DNA from: Yarrowia lipolytica
Lineage: Eukaryota > Ascomycota > Dipodascomycetes > Dipodascales
NCBI RefSeq assembly: GCF_001761485.1
Contig: NC_090774.1
Coordinates: forward strand, 1,178,001-1,242,000
Reading direction: 5' to 3'
DNA: 64,000 nucleotides
Shown: piece by piece, positions 13,302 to 26,307 of the stretch
Layout of the letters: each line of letters starts with the position of its first letter
Position numbering within the stretch: position 1 is the first letter of the stretch
Translations under genes and position numbers: made by a program
Notes under the pieces: model-generated
What the model was told of the DNA's origin: nothing
What the model saw: only the letters and a program-made list of their open reading frames with translations
Databases searched by the model: none

Positions 13302-13327
13302 CAGTCTACAGTCTACAGTCTACAGTC
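13302..13327. repeat. CTACAGT short tandem array
   Basis: Three to four head-to-tail copies of a 7-8 bp unit lie in the GDH2 downstream flank, about 50 bases beyond the stop codon. Confidence 0.8.
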
Positions 13328-13376
13328 GCCGCCATTCCATTGCAAATCATTATTATAAATTACTAATACCAAATAC

Positions 13377-16300
13377 CTATTGCTTCTTAGTCTTCTCAGC
13401 CATGTACTCAAAGAAGGCAAACTGGCCAGGGTTGGCACCCTTCTCGTAGACAAATCGGCCAGCAAGGTAAGAGCCAAAGATAGCCTTGAGGTAAGACTCG
13501 GGAACACGCTTGAGCATAACATCGAGACCAATCTCGTTGACCAGCAGCTTGGGGAGAGCCTCGTGCAGAACAGAGTTTCGGAACTCCACGTCGTCCCACA
13601 GAGCGGAGTTCTTGAGCTCACCAGACAGATCGTTGATGGCGATAGACAGCTCGTCGGAGAGAATAGATCGAGGCTTGCCGGTCTTCTCGTGCTCTCTCCA
13701 GATAGCCTCAAACTCCAGTCGGGCGTTGTTCTGAATGATGGACTGCACCTCCTTGACGTAGGCCTTGTAGAACTCAGGCACAACTCCGTCTCGAATACAC
13801 ATGTCCTTGGCGAAAGACTCGTCGTCAAAGGCAAGAGAGGCAAGAACCTCCAGAGAAGAGGAGGTCACACCGCCCTTGTTGGCAGAAGCGTCCTTGTAGA
13901 CAACGACACCGGCCTCCTCAAGTCGGAGCTTGGCCTGCTGGGTGATGAACAGGTTGGCACCCTCAACGAGCCACTTGATCTTGGGCTTGCCATCAACAAA
14001 CAGCTGGCTGACGTTGTTGATGTCAATGGCCTCAGGTCGACCACCGCAGGGAACAAACATGTCAACAGACTCGCATCGCAGATGGTAGGTGTTTCGGAAC
14101 TGGGTACCGTTGGAAACAACCTCACCAGATGGCAGAGTCACGTCGTTCTCGTCAACAAGAACTCGGTAACCCTCGGGAGAGAGCTTGGACGCGTCGTACT
14201 CGGAGATCATGACTCGTCGCTTAGCCAGGGACAGGAGCTCCTCTCGGTCAAGTCCGTTGGGGTCGTAGAGGACACCAGCACCGTCAATGACTGTGGTGTA
14301 CTTCTCGGCGGAGAGAAGAATCTCGTTGGAGCCGAGATCTCCGTCGGGGCCACCAGTCTGCTGCTTTCGCACGGTGGGCTGCTCAATCTCGAGCTTTCGG
14401 TAGATACCCTTGACGTACTCTCGCACGGACAGAGAGGTCATTCCGTACTCGTCGTGAGGGATACCACCGAGAGAAGGAGACTTGCCAGTGAAGAAAGACT
14501 TCCACCAGGGAGCGCCTCGCTGCTTGGCGTGCATGGTGGCCCAGTTGACAAGGCCAGCGGTGTTCTCATCGGGACCCATGAACAGAATCTCGGGAGAGCC
14601 ATGCAGGTCAACGATGGGCTCCTTGATGCCGGGAGTGTCGCCCTTGAGGAGCAAATCAATGACCGAGTCAATGTACTTGTGGAAGGCAATCTCGGCCTTG
14701 TCCTGGTGCTCGTTGTTGAGCAGAATGACACCCTTGGAGCCACCCTCGGGGATGTCCTTGTTCTTTCGCTGCTGGGTGTTGGCGAGGTTGTAGTTCTCGT
14801 CGAACATGGATCGGGCGTTGATTGAGTAGGCCTCTCGGTTTCGAGACTTGACGATTCGGATACCGCCACGGGCAATATCGGCAAATCGGAGGTGGAAACC
14901 TCGGAACTCCTGACCAACTACAAGGAACATACCGTACAAAGGTTGAGGGTACTCGGACTCGGGGAGGAAGTCGGGAGAGAGTCGGAACGACAGAGCAACC
15001 TTGGTAGGGGTGTAGAAGTTGGTCTTGAGCACGTGGGTGTTGAAGGTCAGGAAGGCCTCCATTACCATGGCCTCGTGGTCGTTGGCGGCCTTCTTTCGGA
15101 CCAGCTTCTTGAGCTCATCGGTGGAAAGAACGGACTGGGTCTGCAGTCGCTGGTAAGACAGGGTAGGCAGGAACGAGTCACCCTCGGACTTAGACTGGAT
15201 GTAGTGCACGTCGGCAAACTGCAGGTACATCTGCTTGACAACGTCGAGCTGGTTGTTGATCAGCTCAAACAGGTAGTCTCGGGTGAAGGTCTCCTGTCGC
15301 AGTCGTCGCTTGAGCTTCTCGAGAATCTCAACGTGCTCCTTGCCAGTGCCGAGCATCTGCTGCAGAGTGGTGTACTCGGAGCCCAGACGGTTGAGGAAGT
15401 GCTGCACGAAGATGAAGGCGCAGTGGGCATAGATGGACTCCTGCAGCGACATGTCGCCTCGGGCAAAGTGGTGCTTGAAGGCGTTGTTGGGCAGGCAGAA
15501 GAGCAGAGAGGCCTCCTTGACAATCTGGTGGATGGAGTTCTCAATGGGAGGGTACCGCTTCATGGCCTTGATCTCATCAGCAGTGTTGGCGGTCTGGGGG
15601 AAGGCGGGAACCAGGTACATGGAGATGATGGTAACACCGTTGGAGAACTGCTCGACGTACTTTCGGGTGGAGGTGAGTCCGTAGAAGTGGTACAGATCGG
15701 ACAGAGCGGAGAAGTAGCCGGGAGTAGTCTCCTGCTTGTATCCGATAATGACCCGTCGCTCTCGAGAGCCGTCAATCTCAAACATCTCGATGACGGGGCC
15801 CTCTCGCTGGACAACCTGGTTGACAATCTCAGAGTAGATGGCTCGGGTGTACTCGGTGGCCTTTTCGTAGAAAGTTTTGTCGGAGATCTTGGTCAGATCA
15901 GTCTCGCCCTCCTTGGGGTTGGGCTCGATGAAGTCGCACTTGTAGACAAAGTAGCATCGCAGAGCGCCGTCACCAGGAATGGAGTCGTTGGTGGCTCGGA
16001 AGGTCTCGACTCGGAACTTGCCGTTGGGGCTAGACAGGTACTTTTCGTCGATTCGGGTCTCGTACTGGGGGCCCTCGAGGTTGGTGGTGCCAGGGTTAGA
16101 GGTGTCGATGTAGAAAGCGTGGGCATCGTCCTCCCGCACCAGCTGGATGTCAAGCTTCTTGTCAGTTCGAGCGTAAGCAGCAATCTTGGCAGAATAGAGG
16201 GTGTGGATGTAGGAGACAATGTTGTCGATGGACTCGGTAGCGAAGAAGGAGTCGTCGATCGAGAGCTGCTCGTAGAACCACTTGGTTTCGTTCTCAATCA

Positions 16301-17150
16301 AGTTCTCGGGGATGAAGCCCTTGACGTCAATGGCGTCCATGACTGGGTTAGTTGCATGTTAAGTGGACAGTGTCAAAAAGGGTGACGACAATAGCTATGT
16401 AGTGCGTGGACCGACCTTAGCGGCGGTTTGATCTGACTTCAATTTGGTGATCTGATATCATCAGGCATCGTTGAGTTGATCCGTTGAGTCAAATTGTGCT
16501 GCATGTGGTTTTTTCTCTTCATGCCAAGCAGTTGGTAGAGATGGCAAATGTACACTCTGTGGGGTGGGTGCTTAAAGACGAGAATCGCGCAATAATTGGC
16601 AAACTAGTTCACGTTACGCCACTCGCCTTAACTGTGGTTTCACTCCATCACACCACCTGATGCATGCACCCGCCTGAGCTGCAGTGTCGATTGCCGTACG
16701 ACATCGGCACAGTAATGCAGAACAAGACAGGCACAAAAACAGACACAAACAGACTATAACACGGTGTTTTTGCTCACGACCATGTATAATTAGGGTCACC
16801 GAGTTGGAAAATGCTCATGAATGAGTGGAGAGACGCCACTTTTACGCCACAATTCGATCCAAACGCAAACCGATCCGCTCAGATCAACCACAAGCACCGA
16901 AACCGGTTGTGAATCGATTGGTCACCAAATAAACCCAGAGACGTTGCTGTCTCCGATACTAATACTCACCCTTCTCCATCTGGGAGTCCTTGCCGTCGAA
17001 CAGAGGCGAGTTGTAGCCGGTCTGGTTCTTGAGAACATTGTTCTTGACCACCTTGAGGCCGTTGTTGTGGGCCAGATGGGCTGCTGCGGCGTTGAGGGTG
17101 TTTGTGTTGGTGGCAGCCTGGGGCTGGTCACCTACGGGAGTGGCAGGCAT
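13377..17150 (-). CDS. GDH2: NAD-specific glutamate dehydrogenase, two exons
   Basis: Gdh2 oxidises glutamate to 2-oxoglutarate and ammonium with NAD+ and belongs to the large, roughly 1000-residue fungal class. Exon 1 runs 17150-16970 (60 codons plus one base), the intron 16969-16343 (GTGAGTATT donor, ACTAACCCAG acceptor) and exon 2 16342-13377; the joined protein is 1048 residues. The splice is supported because it restores the block GYNSPLFDGKDSQME, which precedes KGFIPENLIENE in the homologs I remember. In exon 2 I see the catalytic-domain motifs GGIRIVKSRNREA (about residue 551), DIPEGGSKGVILL (about 585), DLHGSPEILFMGPDENTAG and the nucleotide-binding VEGANLFITQQAKLRLEEAG (about 850). 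Codon use is strongly biased, which leaves long false open frames on the opposite strand. A TATA box lies about 50 bases upstream of the ATG. The alternative start in exon 2 at 16340 would lose 61 conserved residues. Confidence 0.95.
16343..16969 (-). other. GDH2 intron, 627 nt
   Basis: The donor is GTGAGTATT and the acceptor ACTAACCCAG, with branch point and AG nearly touching. It interrupts a Val codon after residue 60 (phase 1). There is no pyrimidine tract between branch point and AG. Confidence 0.92.
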
Positions 17151-17200
17151 GGTTGTGTGAGGTGTTGGTTTTGTGTCTCTCAATTGTGGAGGCTCCAGAG

Positions 17201-17212
17201 GTATATATATAT
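17201..17212 (-). promoter_or_regulatory. GDH2 TATA box
   Basis: An alternating TATATATATAT core lies about 50 bases before the exon 1 ATG at 17150. It implies a leader of only some 20-30 bases. Confidence 0.65.
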
Positions 17213-20200
17213 AGGCATGGTGCGTTCCCAACCGGCCCTCCTGTGTGTGTTTGGTTTGACTTTGTGTTTCTGCCTAACCCCAAAAAAAAAAAAAAAAAAC
17301 ACAAAAAGCCAGTTTTTGTGCGTGCATGCAGCCTCCAGCAGAAGCGTCTTGGTGGCACACTTCCGAGCTGAACCTTGTTCCCCGAGGAGCCCTTGCCAAA
17401 GTGCACCGACATGTAAGAAGCCGTCGGGTCTTGCAAAATAGACATGCACTAAATGGATGGCGGTGATTTGGGCCTACACCATCGTGGCGTGCGTGGGAGA
17501 GAGTGTTTGGCCCCCAAACAAAGAGGGTCGGAGATGATGCTATTTTTGGGTGAGTACTAATGACAGCTTGTTGATTGTTGAGTGTCATGACCGATGGTGG
17601 TTCTGACTCTGTCCCGTGCACCGTTTTGGCAACGCACAAGCAGCCTGGGGTCACAAGACTTGACGATACATGCTGGCAACTGATGACAGGGTCTTCCAGC
17701 AGGTACAGTACAACTGAAGTACACACCTGACTACTGGCACTCTCCCAAGAAGGTAACCTTCCTCCCCTTCCTCCCCAGACACACGCTAACATTACATTTC
17801 ATACATATTGGTGGTCTCGGTACCCCACACACTTAGCTCTCATCGCTAACGGCCAAACCCAAGGCAAAAGCTGCCGCAGTCAATAGCCGCGTGAGAAAGA
17901 GACAATCGACGTGGTGACAGTGCGATAATGGTTGGTGCTACCTAATACGGATAAGTGTCCTGTTTGAATGTTCTAACTAACTATAGGTGGATATTACAGT
18001 GCTAACATGCTGCCAGACTACGAGTGAGTGTGCTGTAAAACACTACTCGGCGGCCCCTCTCCTCGAGCGCGCGCTACGACACTTGAGGTTCCTGTCGGTC
18101 GCTCTCTAGACTTGCTTTTTATCTCACATCGCACCCAACCTCCTAAACGGACCCTTTTTCTCCTTCTCCAGCTGGACGAACGTGCGGCGCGTCCCAAAAG
18201 GGCAAGCCAACCTTGAGTGTGGATTCTGGGGGACTCCATGGCAGAGCCGTTCAACATACTCTACATTACGGGGTGCGTAATATGTAAGAGTTTGGGTCTG
18301 GCGGGAGCATGTCATATGTGGCGCTTGTGGGACTTGGGACGTTTCTGCTTCTGACGTTTTCGACGGTACAGTAAGCACAAGTATGACGTCTCCTACCGGA
18401 CTGGACCATCGGAGTATGGCACTTTGAACTGTGAGCAATGAGCAATGAGCCATCACCACGAACAACGGAACTTGCCGCTAGCCGCCAGAATACCCACCAG
18501 TACACCCACATACAGCCATTCCGACGATACTCCTTGTTCCATGTCTTTTCCCCGGTGCTACTCGTACCGTATCCCCAACATCACCACCCCACATGTCCGG
18601 CCGGGTAACCTGGGGAAATTAGCTTTGGAAAACGCTAAACGATCCTCCCCCCGAGTTTCTCCTTGAGGCAGTTATCTGCGAACGTTCTGCGAGCGTTCTG
18701 CGACTCATGCTGCGACCGGAACTATTGATCCGAGACACTCAAGAAGGGGTGGTTGGGGCGCTTTTTTCCCGCTTTTTTCAGCGCCCCGCTGGTCCACCTT
18801 GCAACTGGGACTCCGGCCACCGCTCGAAATACCTCCTCTCCACAACAAAGGTTTTACGCCACTCGGTGGTGCACCGCCTCGCACATTTGGTGCACTCATT
18901 TCATTTCGAGTTTGGTGGCAAACATGTTGGTGCACGATTTTGGGGCCGAGAGACGGCGGTTAAAAACGGAGGTTTTGGGGCACACTTTTAGCCCACGAGG
19001 GGAAGTTGCGGCGGAAGAAGAAGAAAAAACAGAAGTGGATGCCCGCATACTCCAAATTAGTGGGGTCCGTTGCATCCCAAACTCACCTCCCACACCTGGT
19101 GATATTCTCCCAAAAACATGCCGCCCAAAACACCGCTCCCAAAACACCACGGTGCATGGAAAAGAAAGTCTCTTGCCCGGGTTTCCTCTGTTTTTCGTGC
19201 CAAGCAAAAAACAACGCCCAAAGGATGGACCGGCTTATCTGTGGCCAATGGCGTCGCCCAGATACCACGAAAAAGAGCGTGGAAACGTGATTTCTAAGCA
19301 CTCGAAACGCTTTACCTCGGCTATCAACAAGGGAAAAGACGATTAAGCATCGCCGAATCAGGGCCCGGGCGTTGAACGTGTAGGGAGTACATTATCGTGT
19401 GACTCAGACAATGTGAAAAGACCACCGTTACGATTCCGACCACCTACAAGACCGATATCGGAGTCACAGAGGACGGGGACGGGGACAGGGAGCGGCAAGG
19501 TCACGCCATAACTACAAGTACAAGTACAGTACGGTACAAGTAATTTAGATGGACCGTCTGGTTGGACGCGTGACTCAAACGTGTCTTTGGACACACTCGT
19601 TCCTGTGACGCTCCACTATCTCTTCATTATTATGTGTCGTCTAATCCATCGTCATATATGGGTTTTTTTTTTCCCCAAAAATTCCAGCGTGAAATTTCAA
19701 ATTAAGATTTTCCGACACCGGCGAGAATCGAAGGTGCGGCGGACGTGCGGCTCAAGAAAATGACGTCATTTGAGAACGAACCAGACAGCTGATTTGACCA
19801 GTGAAAAGTGCAATCGACGGAGAATCGACCAGAGAATAGTTGTATCAAGTTTGTATTTCTCTCACGTGATCAGCCGTCCTGTTACAGCGTCCTGTTACAG
19901 CCATAATAAGTTCCGCGTTATCCTCTCTACCCCACTCTCCTCGTACCTTAACTCAGTGTGAGAACACAATGGTTCTTCGGAATGCTCGGAAAGACGACAT
20001 TCACATGTGCGGCCGAGTGGAGAGAGTGCTGGAGCCGGATATATACTTCTATGGAGTGTTTCGGATGTGTTACAGGTGCACCAGGGAGAGGACTGTGGAG
20101 ATAGTCACGTGAGCTGATGGAGCTCTCCCAGTTCTCTCCGCTCGTGCTTAATGGCGGTTCTGGTCATGACTCATGGGGACTATGATTCATGTTTGATAGG

Positions 20201-23160
20201 CACAACTGTTTGAGGCGGTTGCGTTAACGGTGTATGACTGCAGACAGGCAGAAGAGAGAGGATAGCTGCGTATATGAGCTCCTGCTGAGTAACGGTGATG
20301 ATTGAGGTCTTTAGTAGTCGATAATGAGTTACTTGTACAAGTCACATGAAGTGTCCTTGTGCTTGCTTACTAAGACACATAATGTATTCAGAATGTCACA
20401 GAAAACGTATGGATTTCACGAAAAGAAACGGCAGATATTACAATCACGAGAACTGCATTTAAATTACTAAAATCCAGCTCCAACTTTCTCTCTGGAGTTG
20501 CTCTGAAGGTCTTGCACGAGCCGAGATCTATCCTCAATGTATGGGTAAAGGTCTCAGATGTGTTTCAACTGCTTCAAAGTGGAGATTAAACGGCTTCCAA
20601 CGGCTTCTAACGGCTCAATCAGGCTGGTAATCAACTGCTATTCACGATAGTTCCTTCATATAGTACTCACAATGGTTCCCAAAGGTTCCAGAAGTAGCAA
20701 AGAGACAAGAAGTCGGGAAGTTTTTCAGATGGGGAAATAAAAAATTGCTTAGCTGATAAATTGAACGTGCGTATTGTTTCCATATGAGGTTTGTCTTCTC
20801 TACTTTACGGAATTTCGTTTTACGGATACTTTTGTTCCACTCCCTCCAAAAAGTCATTATTTGGAGAGTATTCAGAATTGCAAATATTGGGAATATTGAT
20901 CTGTAACTGGAAAATTAGAATTATATAGTCACATATGCTGTTTTGTCAACTTTTCATAGATCTTCCATTCTTGCGGAGCTCGCTATTTCACTTCATATGT
21001 CTCCCCATTATCGTCGCGTGTGAAGTGTATTGGGGGACTCAATGAGGAGCATTTTGTGTCGAAAATGCATCTGAAAGTGGATGGCAAGAGTAATATTAAG
21101 GATAACTGTTATTTATGTGACTTGTGAACCAAATTGAGACTAACAGGAGTGATGATATTTTGGGGGAGACACTCAAGTAATATCCCAGTATGATGAATAT
21201 GGTATTCAACTAAGTTCATACTATTACACTAAAAATGTCAACTAACACTTGAAGGCTACTCATGTTTAATAATTGGTCAACTATGACGATCAGTTCAGGA
21301 TGGAAAAGAAGTTGGAAAGAGAACAACGGAGGACAGCGAAGGAAACATTGCCGTAGACTAGAATCAAGAGGGTTGAAGCTATACCATTGATACAAAGTAC
21401 CTGTGCCTCAATTAAAGCGCGACAGCCGGGGAGTTTGTAGTTGAAGGTCAGAACCACTCAGATATAGACCATCTTCCCGTTGCCGTATGTTGTGAATCCA
21501 CTTGCTCACTGTCTAGTTATTCACTGCCAGAAGACCAGTCACTCCAGAACTGGATCTGCAACCTGAGCTCTTACAATGGGTTTGTCGAAACTGTGAGGGC
21601 TGGGCTGAAGCCGAGGGTGCACTTCAGGTAGCTGCCCAGACGTCGACATGATAGTACTGTACTACATGTAATCAATATAGTACGGAGAGAACTATTCCAG
21701 GAGAACCGTACGAGTATAGAGCATCTGACATTGTGACTCGGTGATGTACAAGTACAGTACTCATTAGTACAATAGGCCTTACTCGCGATTGTGCTCGATG
21801 GGCCCTCAACGGCTAGCTTTCCAGCTCCGTGCCAGGGCTGCTACTACCCTCTTGAACTAATGGGATCTTTGGAGATTTTGAACATAAACTAAACAAGTTG
21901 GACATGAGACTTACTACTAACACATCTGGTTTAAAATCAGGACCTTGTTGTCGTTTTTCCAACATTGTAAAGTACTACTAGATGATATGTATTGAAGCCA
22001 TGGTCTTTAGATGAGCCACCAGCCGTCAATGAACTTGTCTATCAGACTGACCTCTTGTGTTTTTACCGAGTCTGGTCGGAGTACAACTACAGTTGTTGGA
22101 GGTTGTGTTTTGCAAGGAGACAAGAATTATATATATCATTAGAATCAGTGCCAAATGATGAATCCATTGATGAACTGTTTGAATCCATTATTGTCAAAGA
22201 CACTAGATTGGGGTGTTTTTGTTTTTTTTTAAAAAAATCACATTTATACATCAACTAGATAGATATTGAAGTCCTATCGGAATGTCCCTGTTGGAGCGCG
22301 TTGATGATGTCGCCAAGTCTCTCACCTGATTATCGGAGAAAGTGGGTGGAACTACAACTACAGTATTTATTGGAACATGAAGTACGTAGTTATGACATCT
22401 GGCTAATTTTCCTATCACTGACGGAGTCGAGACTCCACTCTACCCACAGAGTCAACTTGTCTTATGTAAAGACGTGGAGTTGTACCTGAAAGTGCCATTC
22501 TCATGTTTTCAATGTTCCAAACACCCGAAACATAACGGACTTCCCAAGGTGCAATCAACGTTCTCGTCTGCCATCAGGGAACCTCCATGTCCTCATCAAC
22601 GCAGCCCAATATGACTACGAGTTTTCTGGCAACTTCGTATTTACTTTGGTGTGTCCGCTCTTGTTCGTTGTGAGCCTCCGTGGAGGCGTGGAACAGGTAT
22701 TTTCCGTTCAGCTATGTTCAATCTCCATGTTGGAAAGGATGAGCAATGGACTTATGTTTGCGTAAATCGAGTCCGCAGGTCGCAGTCCGGTGGCCTCCTC
22801 AAAGGACACCCGAGACGCAAATCCAGGCACACTCTTTGTTAAACAGCGTACTAGTGACTACAGCCCGGGCAAGTATCTGTTTGAATACAGGCAGGGGTTC
22901 ACCACTGTGCTTTTCAAGAGTGCTGTGCGTTTCAAGAGTGCTGTGAGTATAAAGACCTACAGCTAAGATAGATTGCAGAATAGTAATACCAGCGTTGGTC
23001 TCTTTTGGAGACAGTTCAACAAGATATATCTTTTACAACCCTTTCCCCAATTGAAGTGTCTGGGTCTCGGTGTAGGTGCAGTTCAAGATGATAATAGCAC
23101 CTTTAATCGCTGTTAGATGCCCATTGTTATGCTTGTAGCTGGATTATCGCAGACCTGTCT

Positions 23161-23216
23161 TCTCATGTTTGTACTGTCGTCTCATGTTTGTACTGTCGTC
23201 TCATGTTTGTACTGTC
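23161..23216. repeat. 19-bp tandem repeat, 3 copies
   Basis: The unit is TCTCATGTTTGTACTGTCG. Copies are identical until the last base of the third, which suggests recent expansion. Confidence 0.9.
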
Positions 23217-24081
23217 AGCCATATTGGCCTTCAATTAACACCTACAGTACCATTCAAGACGTATACTAAAGTACGTGCAAAGGTGGTTCACGTTCAGTAG
23301 CCCAATGACTCGTCATAGCTAGATGCCCAGTCAACAGTCTCTAGTTGAGTTTTTGATACTGCTCCATCCATGCTCGAACTGGCTATGATCTGCGTCATTG
23401 ACTTCTACGGAAGGACGTCGGCGAGCTGTTCAGTCGAACACTCAACAGTGTTGGTTTACTCTCTGGACTCGATGTGACAGTCCGCTCATCGGAAGGACTT
23501 CCAGCCTTGTTAAAAAACCGGTCGGTTAGACGAGGAGCTGACAGACTCTTCCCGAGTTCGGCCATAAGTTCAAGTCAGTAACGGGCAGTCCACCAGTCGA
23601 CTGCTCTCACACGTTGGCTTAGAGACTCTCTTCAAAAAGAGAAGACAGTTGGGGACAAACTCGAGAGCTTTGGAGATTCAAGTCTTTCACCTTAGTCTGC
23701 TCAATCGTCTGACATCTGGCCATCTGACGGGGAGCTTGTGATTCCAGCAGTCTGTTAGTTTCTAGCAAGGGTCAACTTGAACAGACGGACCAGCCATTCC
23801 ATTACCGGCAAAATCACTTGCAGAGTTTCGTTAACCGCCTCTGTCAATAGATCTCGGGTTAACACCATCATTAACAGCCCTGCAACAAGTCATGGCATGG
23901 ATCATTGCATTGATCTCACCTTTGGATCTGGTGTTCAAAACACGGCCCTCGTAGTGATCACCTACAAGACATTTCTCGCCCCAAAACACAACTGGAACTC
24001 AGCAAACCCATATCAACCTCAGTTCTGCTGCTCGGGCTCTTCAAATGATCCCAAACCGAGAGCCTACCTCCCAGAGTTTCT

Positions 24082-24147
24082 GTCACAAGGTCACGAGGTC
24101 ACGAGTCACGAGGTCACAAGGTCACAAGGTCACGAGGATGGTCACGT
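24082..24147. repeat. AGGTCACRA tandem array
   Basis: About seven copies of a 9-bp unit AGGTCACGA or AGGTCACAA, one of them shortened, run directly into a GTCACGTGA palindrome at the right end. Confidence 0.85.
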
Positions 24148-25544
24148 GATGGCTCACTCACTCACGCTCTCTTCGTCCAATCCACTTATCTCATGTGATG
24201 AGATCTATCATCATTCCCTTCATCCAGTCCTTTTTGCCGAGATTTTCCGAGTCAGTCTTCTTTGTAAAGGAGTATCTCGAGGAGGGAAGTCCTGTTTCTT
24301 TTTCCTGAGTAATTTCTCTCTTCTTTGCGGTCCAATTTCCAACATAATGACGTGCGTTAGGCAGCCAGAGATGCTGTGTTATGAGTAGCTCTCATGTAAT
24401 GTGACATGGATTATGGCGAGGGTCCGAGTGAATGAGTTGTGGTATAGTAGGTCGATAGCCCAACTCTACCAGGTCATCTAGTAAGGAGTCTGACTACCGT
24501 CTCATCAGATCTGTGGAACGTGAGACGGGTGCTGATTGTTCCAAGCCATTGCCATACTGAGATGAGTCGAACAACGGACTTGGGGAATAAAAAGCAACGA
24601 GTTTTGACAGGAAGGCGTTGGAGAAGCGGTTGATTGCTTTTTCTGATAGCCGAAGCAGGGTATGAAACCTGAAAACAGGGTATAAAGGGCAACTATTCAA
24701 TGACCAGGAGTGGTTGGGGTGGAGAGCAGGAGTGAGCGATAGTAGTCGGTGGTGAAGTCTGCGGTCACTACTCGGCAGTCCTACTCGAGCGTCAACCGGC
24801 AGTGAGACTACTTGGTGCGCCGGAGCCTTCACCAAAGGCAAAGCTCAACCGTTGCTCCATCCAGTCTCAGAAGAGAACGAAACGGTTTCTGAGGTTCCCG
24901 TATGTGGGTTGGTTCTTTTCTGAGCTCCTTCAACATGAACGACTCAATGTTCCTGCTGAGGTTCGTCGGTACAGCCATCCCTGGTCTCTTAGAGATGAGA
25001 GTCTGCTCTCCGAGGCGGGTGGTTCTGTCATTGGAACTGTGAGACTACTGATGTTCATGGACATGTTTGTCTTGGACATCTCGACACTGAATCTTGATGC
25101 TGATGTCCGAGGCAAGCGCTTGCAGTACGTCTTTGCCATTTTCCAGGACGGTGAGGTGTACATCTTGAACATAATCCTAGATAGTACAAGATCAATCACT
25201 CTGTGCTCCACCCAGTCAGTGAGCTCAGTCATGGAGCCCAGTCAGTGCCCATTCAGTCAGATTCTAGATTCCAACTCCCCGTGCTGCTCACGTCAACAAG
25301 TGACATTGACATGACTTGACTGACATGCTCACATTACTTTTTCCATCTGAGAGTACAGTACAAGTACTTTTTCCTGGCTGCCCCTGCCCCTGTAGGCCAG
25401 CACGTTTTTCGCTGCAGCGCTGTCGAGACCCTGTTATGGCTGCCCTTGCTGTAGCAGCCACCGTTGATATCAACAGCAGTTTTTAGATAGATGGCGTAAC
25501 GTAACGGTATGGATTATAGAAAATATCGACAGAAAGCCATTTCA

Positions 25545-25580
25545 AAAAATAAAATAAAATAAAATAAAATAAAATAAAAC
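25545..25580. repeat. (AAAAT)n microsatellite
   Basis: Six to seven perfect AAAAT units. Confidence 0.9.
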
Positions 25581-25708
25581 CAATTAAGTCCAAAAAAATC
25601 CAACAAATACCAAAAAGATTTTAAGAGGGTTTCCAGAAAACTCCAACTCAACCACTCCAATAAATTTCAACCCCGATTTTTCCGCTATTCTGCACAATCC
25701 CCAAAGTC

Positions 25709-25797
25709 CGAAAATCCCAAAATCCCAAAATCCCAAAAATCCCAAAATCCCAAAATCCCGAAAATGCCCAAAAAAGACCCAAAAAGACCCAAAATCC
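25709..25797. repeat. CCCAAAAT-type tandem array
   Basis: About ten imperfect 7-9 bp units (CCCAAAAT, CCCAAAAAT, CCCGAAAAT) change into a GACCCAAAAA variant at the right side. The minus strand reads as an artificial Phe/Gly/Ile/Trp-rich frame. Confidence 0.85.
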
Positions 25798-26307
25798 TAA
25801 CCTCCAATCCCACTCTCTAGCATCCATCATTCCAAGACAATTGCTTTTATCTCCGCCACGCCACGCGACGCGTCTCTTCTTTCCTTCTTTCATCAGCCGA
25901 CCCATTTCCGTTTTCCTTTTTCCGCTTTCCTTTTTCCGTTTTCCGTTTCCGTATTGCTTCGTTGCGGTCTTTTCGATGCGCTGCAGCAACACTAACGGGA
26001 CCACTGCATCACCAGCCTGTCATGCCGAATAAAACGAGACCCAAAATCCTATCCAGACGCCGCAAAAAAACAAGTAAAAACTGCATTTCGCTGCGAAAAT
26101 CAACCTCTATCACCTCGTATATCCGGAACCTCCCCATTATGCTTAGTCAGCCACCAATGCCTCTCCCTTCTCCCTGCACAGCATCAGCATGCACATATGC
26201 ACATGTACCATATACGCAGCCAAGACGCACCTGTAGCCTAGATGCATGTGGTGCTGCAGACCAACCCGTACAGAAGAGCATGAGCGCGCGAAAGAGTACA
26301 CGATTAG

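Larger units (their letters stand above)
10081..13376. other. 3.3-kb interval between convergent genes
   Basis: The Mso1-like gene ends at 10080 and GDH2 ends at 13377 on the other strand, so this long stretch lies between two gene tails, where yeast intervals are usually a few hundred bases. I see no firm gene. The best weak frames are a 95-codon minus-strand ORF from the ATG at 10839 with one possible membrane segment, and a 90-codon minus-strand ORF from the ATG at 11382; neither has favourable codon use. The stretch also carries CACGTGA words near 10849, 11312 and 11467, an 11-bp array at 11586-11625 and a CTACAGT array at 13302-13327. Confidence 0.55.
17213..26307. other. 9.1-kb gene-poor region
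   Basis: This region lies upstream of GDH2. It contains an 18-base poly-A run at 17282-17299 and scattered GTACAAGTAC-like words (19520-19540, 20330, 21745-21760, 25355). Tandem arrays stand at 23161, 24082, 25545 and 25709. Open frames up to about 200 codons (for example 18753-19346 and 23777-24388) show no family features and use unfavourable codons. A two-exon reading from the ATG at 17453 was considered and not accepted. No mobile-element ends, tRNA or rRNA were recognised by eye. Confidence 0.55.

Noticed and set aside
13380-16385. Long plus-strand frames (481 and 497 codons) opposite GDH2
   Set aside because: They are mirror frames caused by the strong codon bias of GDH2 and encode no recognisable domain.
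17453-18031. Two-exon reading from the ATG at 17453: donor GTGAGTACT near 17549, CTAACTAACTATAG acceptor near 17990, 45 residues
   Set aside because: In frame and with acceptable signals, but the peptide is short, has no features and uses poor codons. A chance match is likely.
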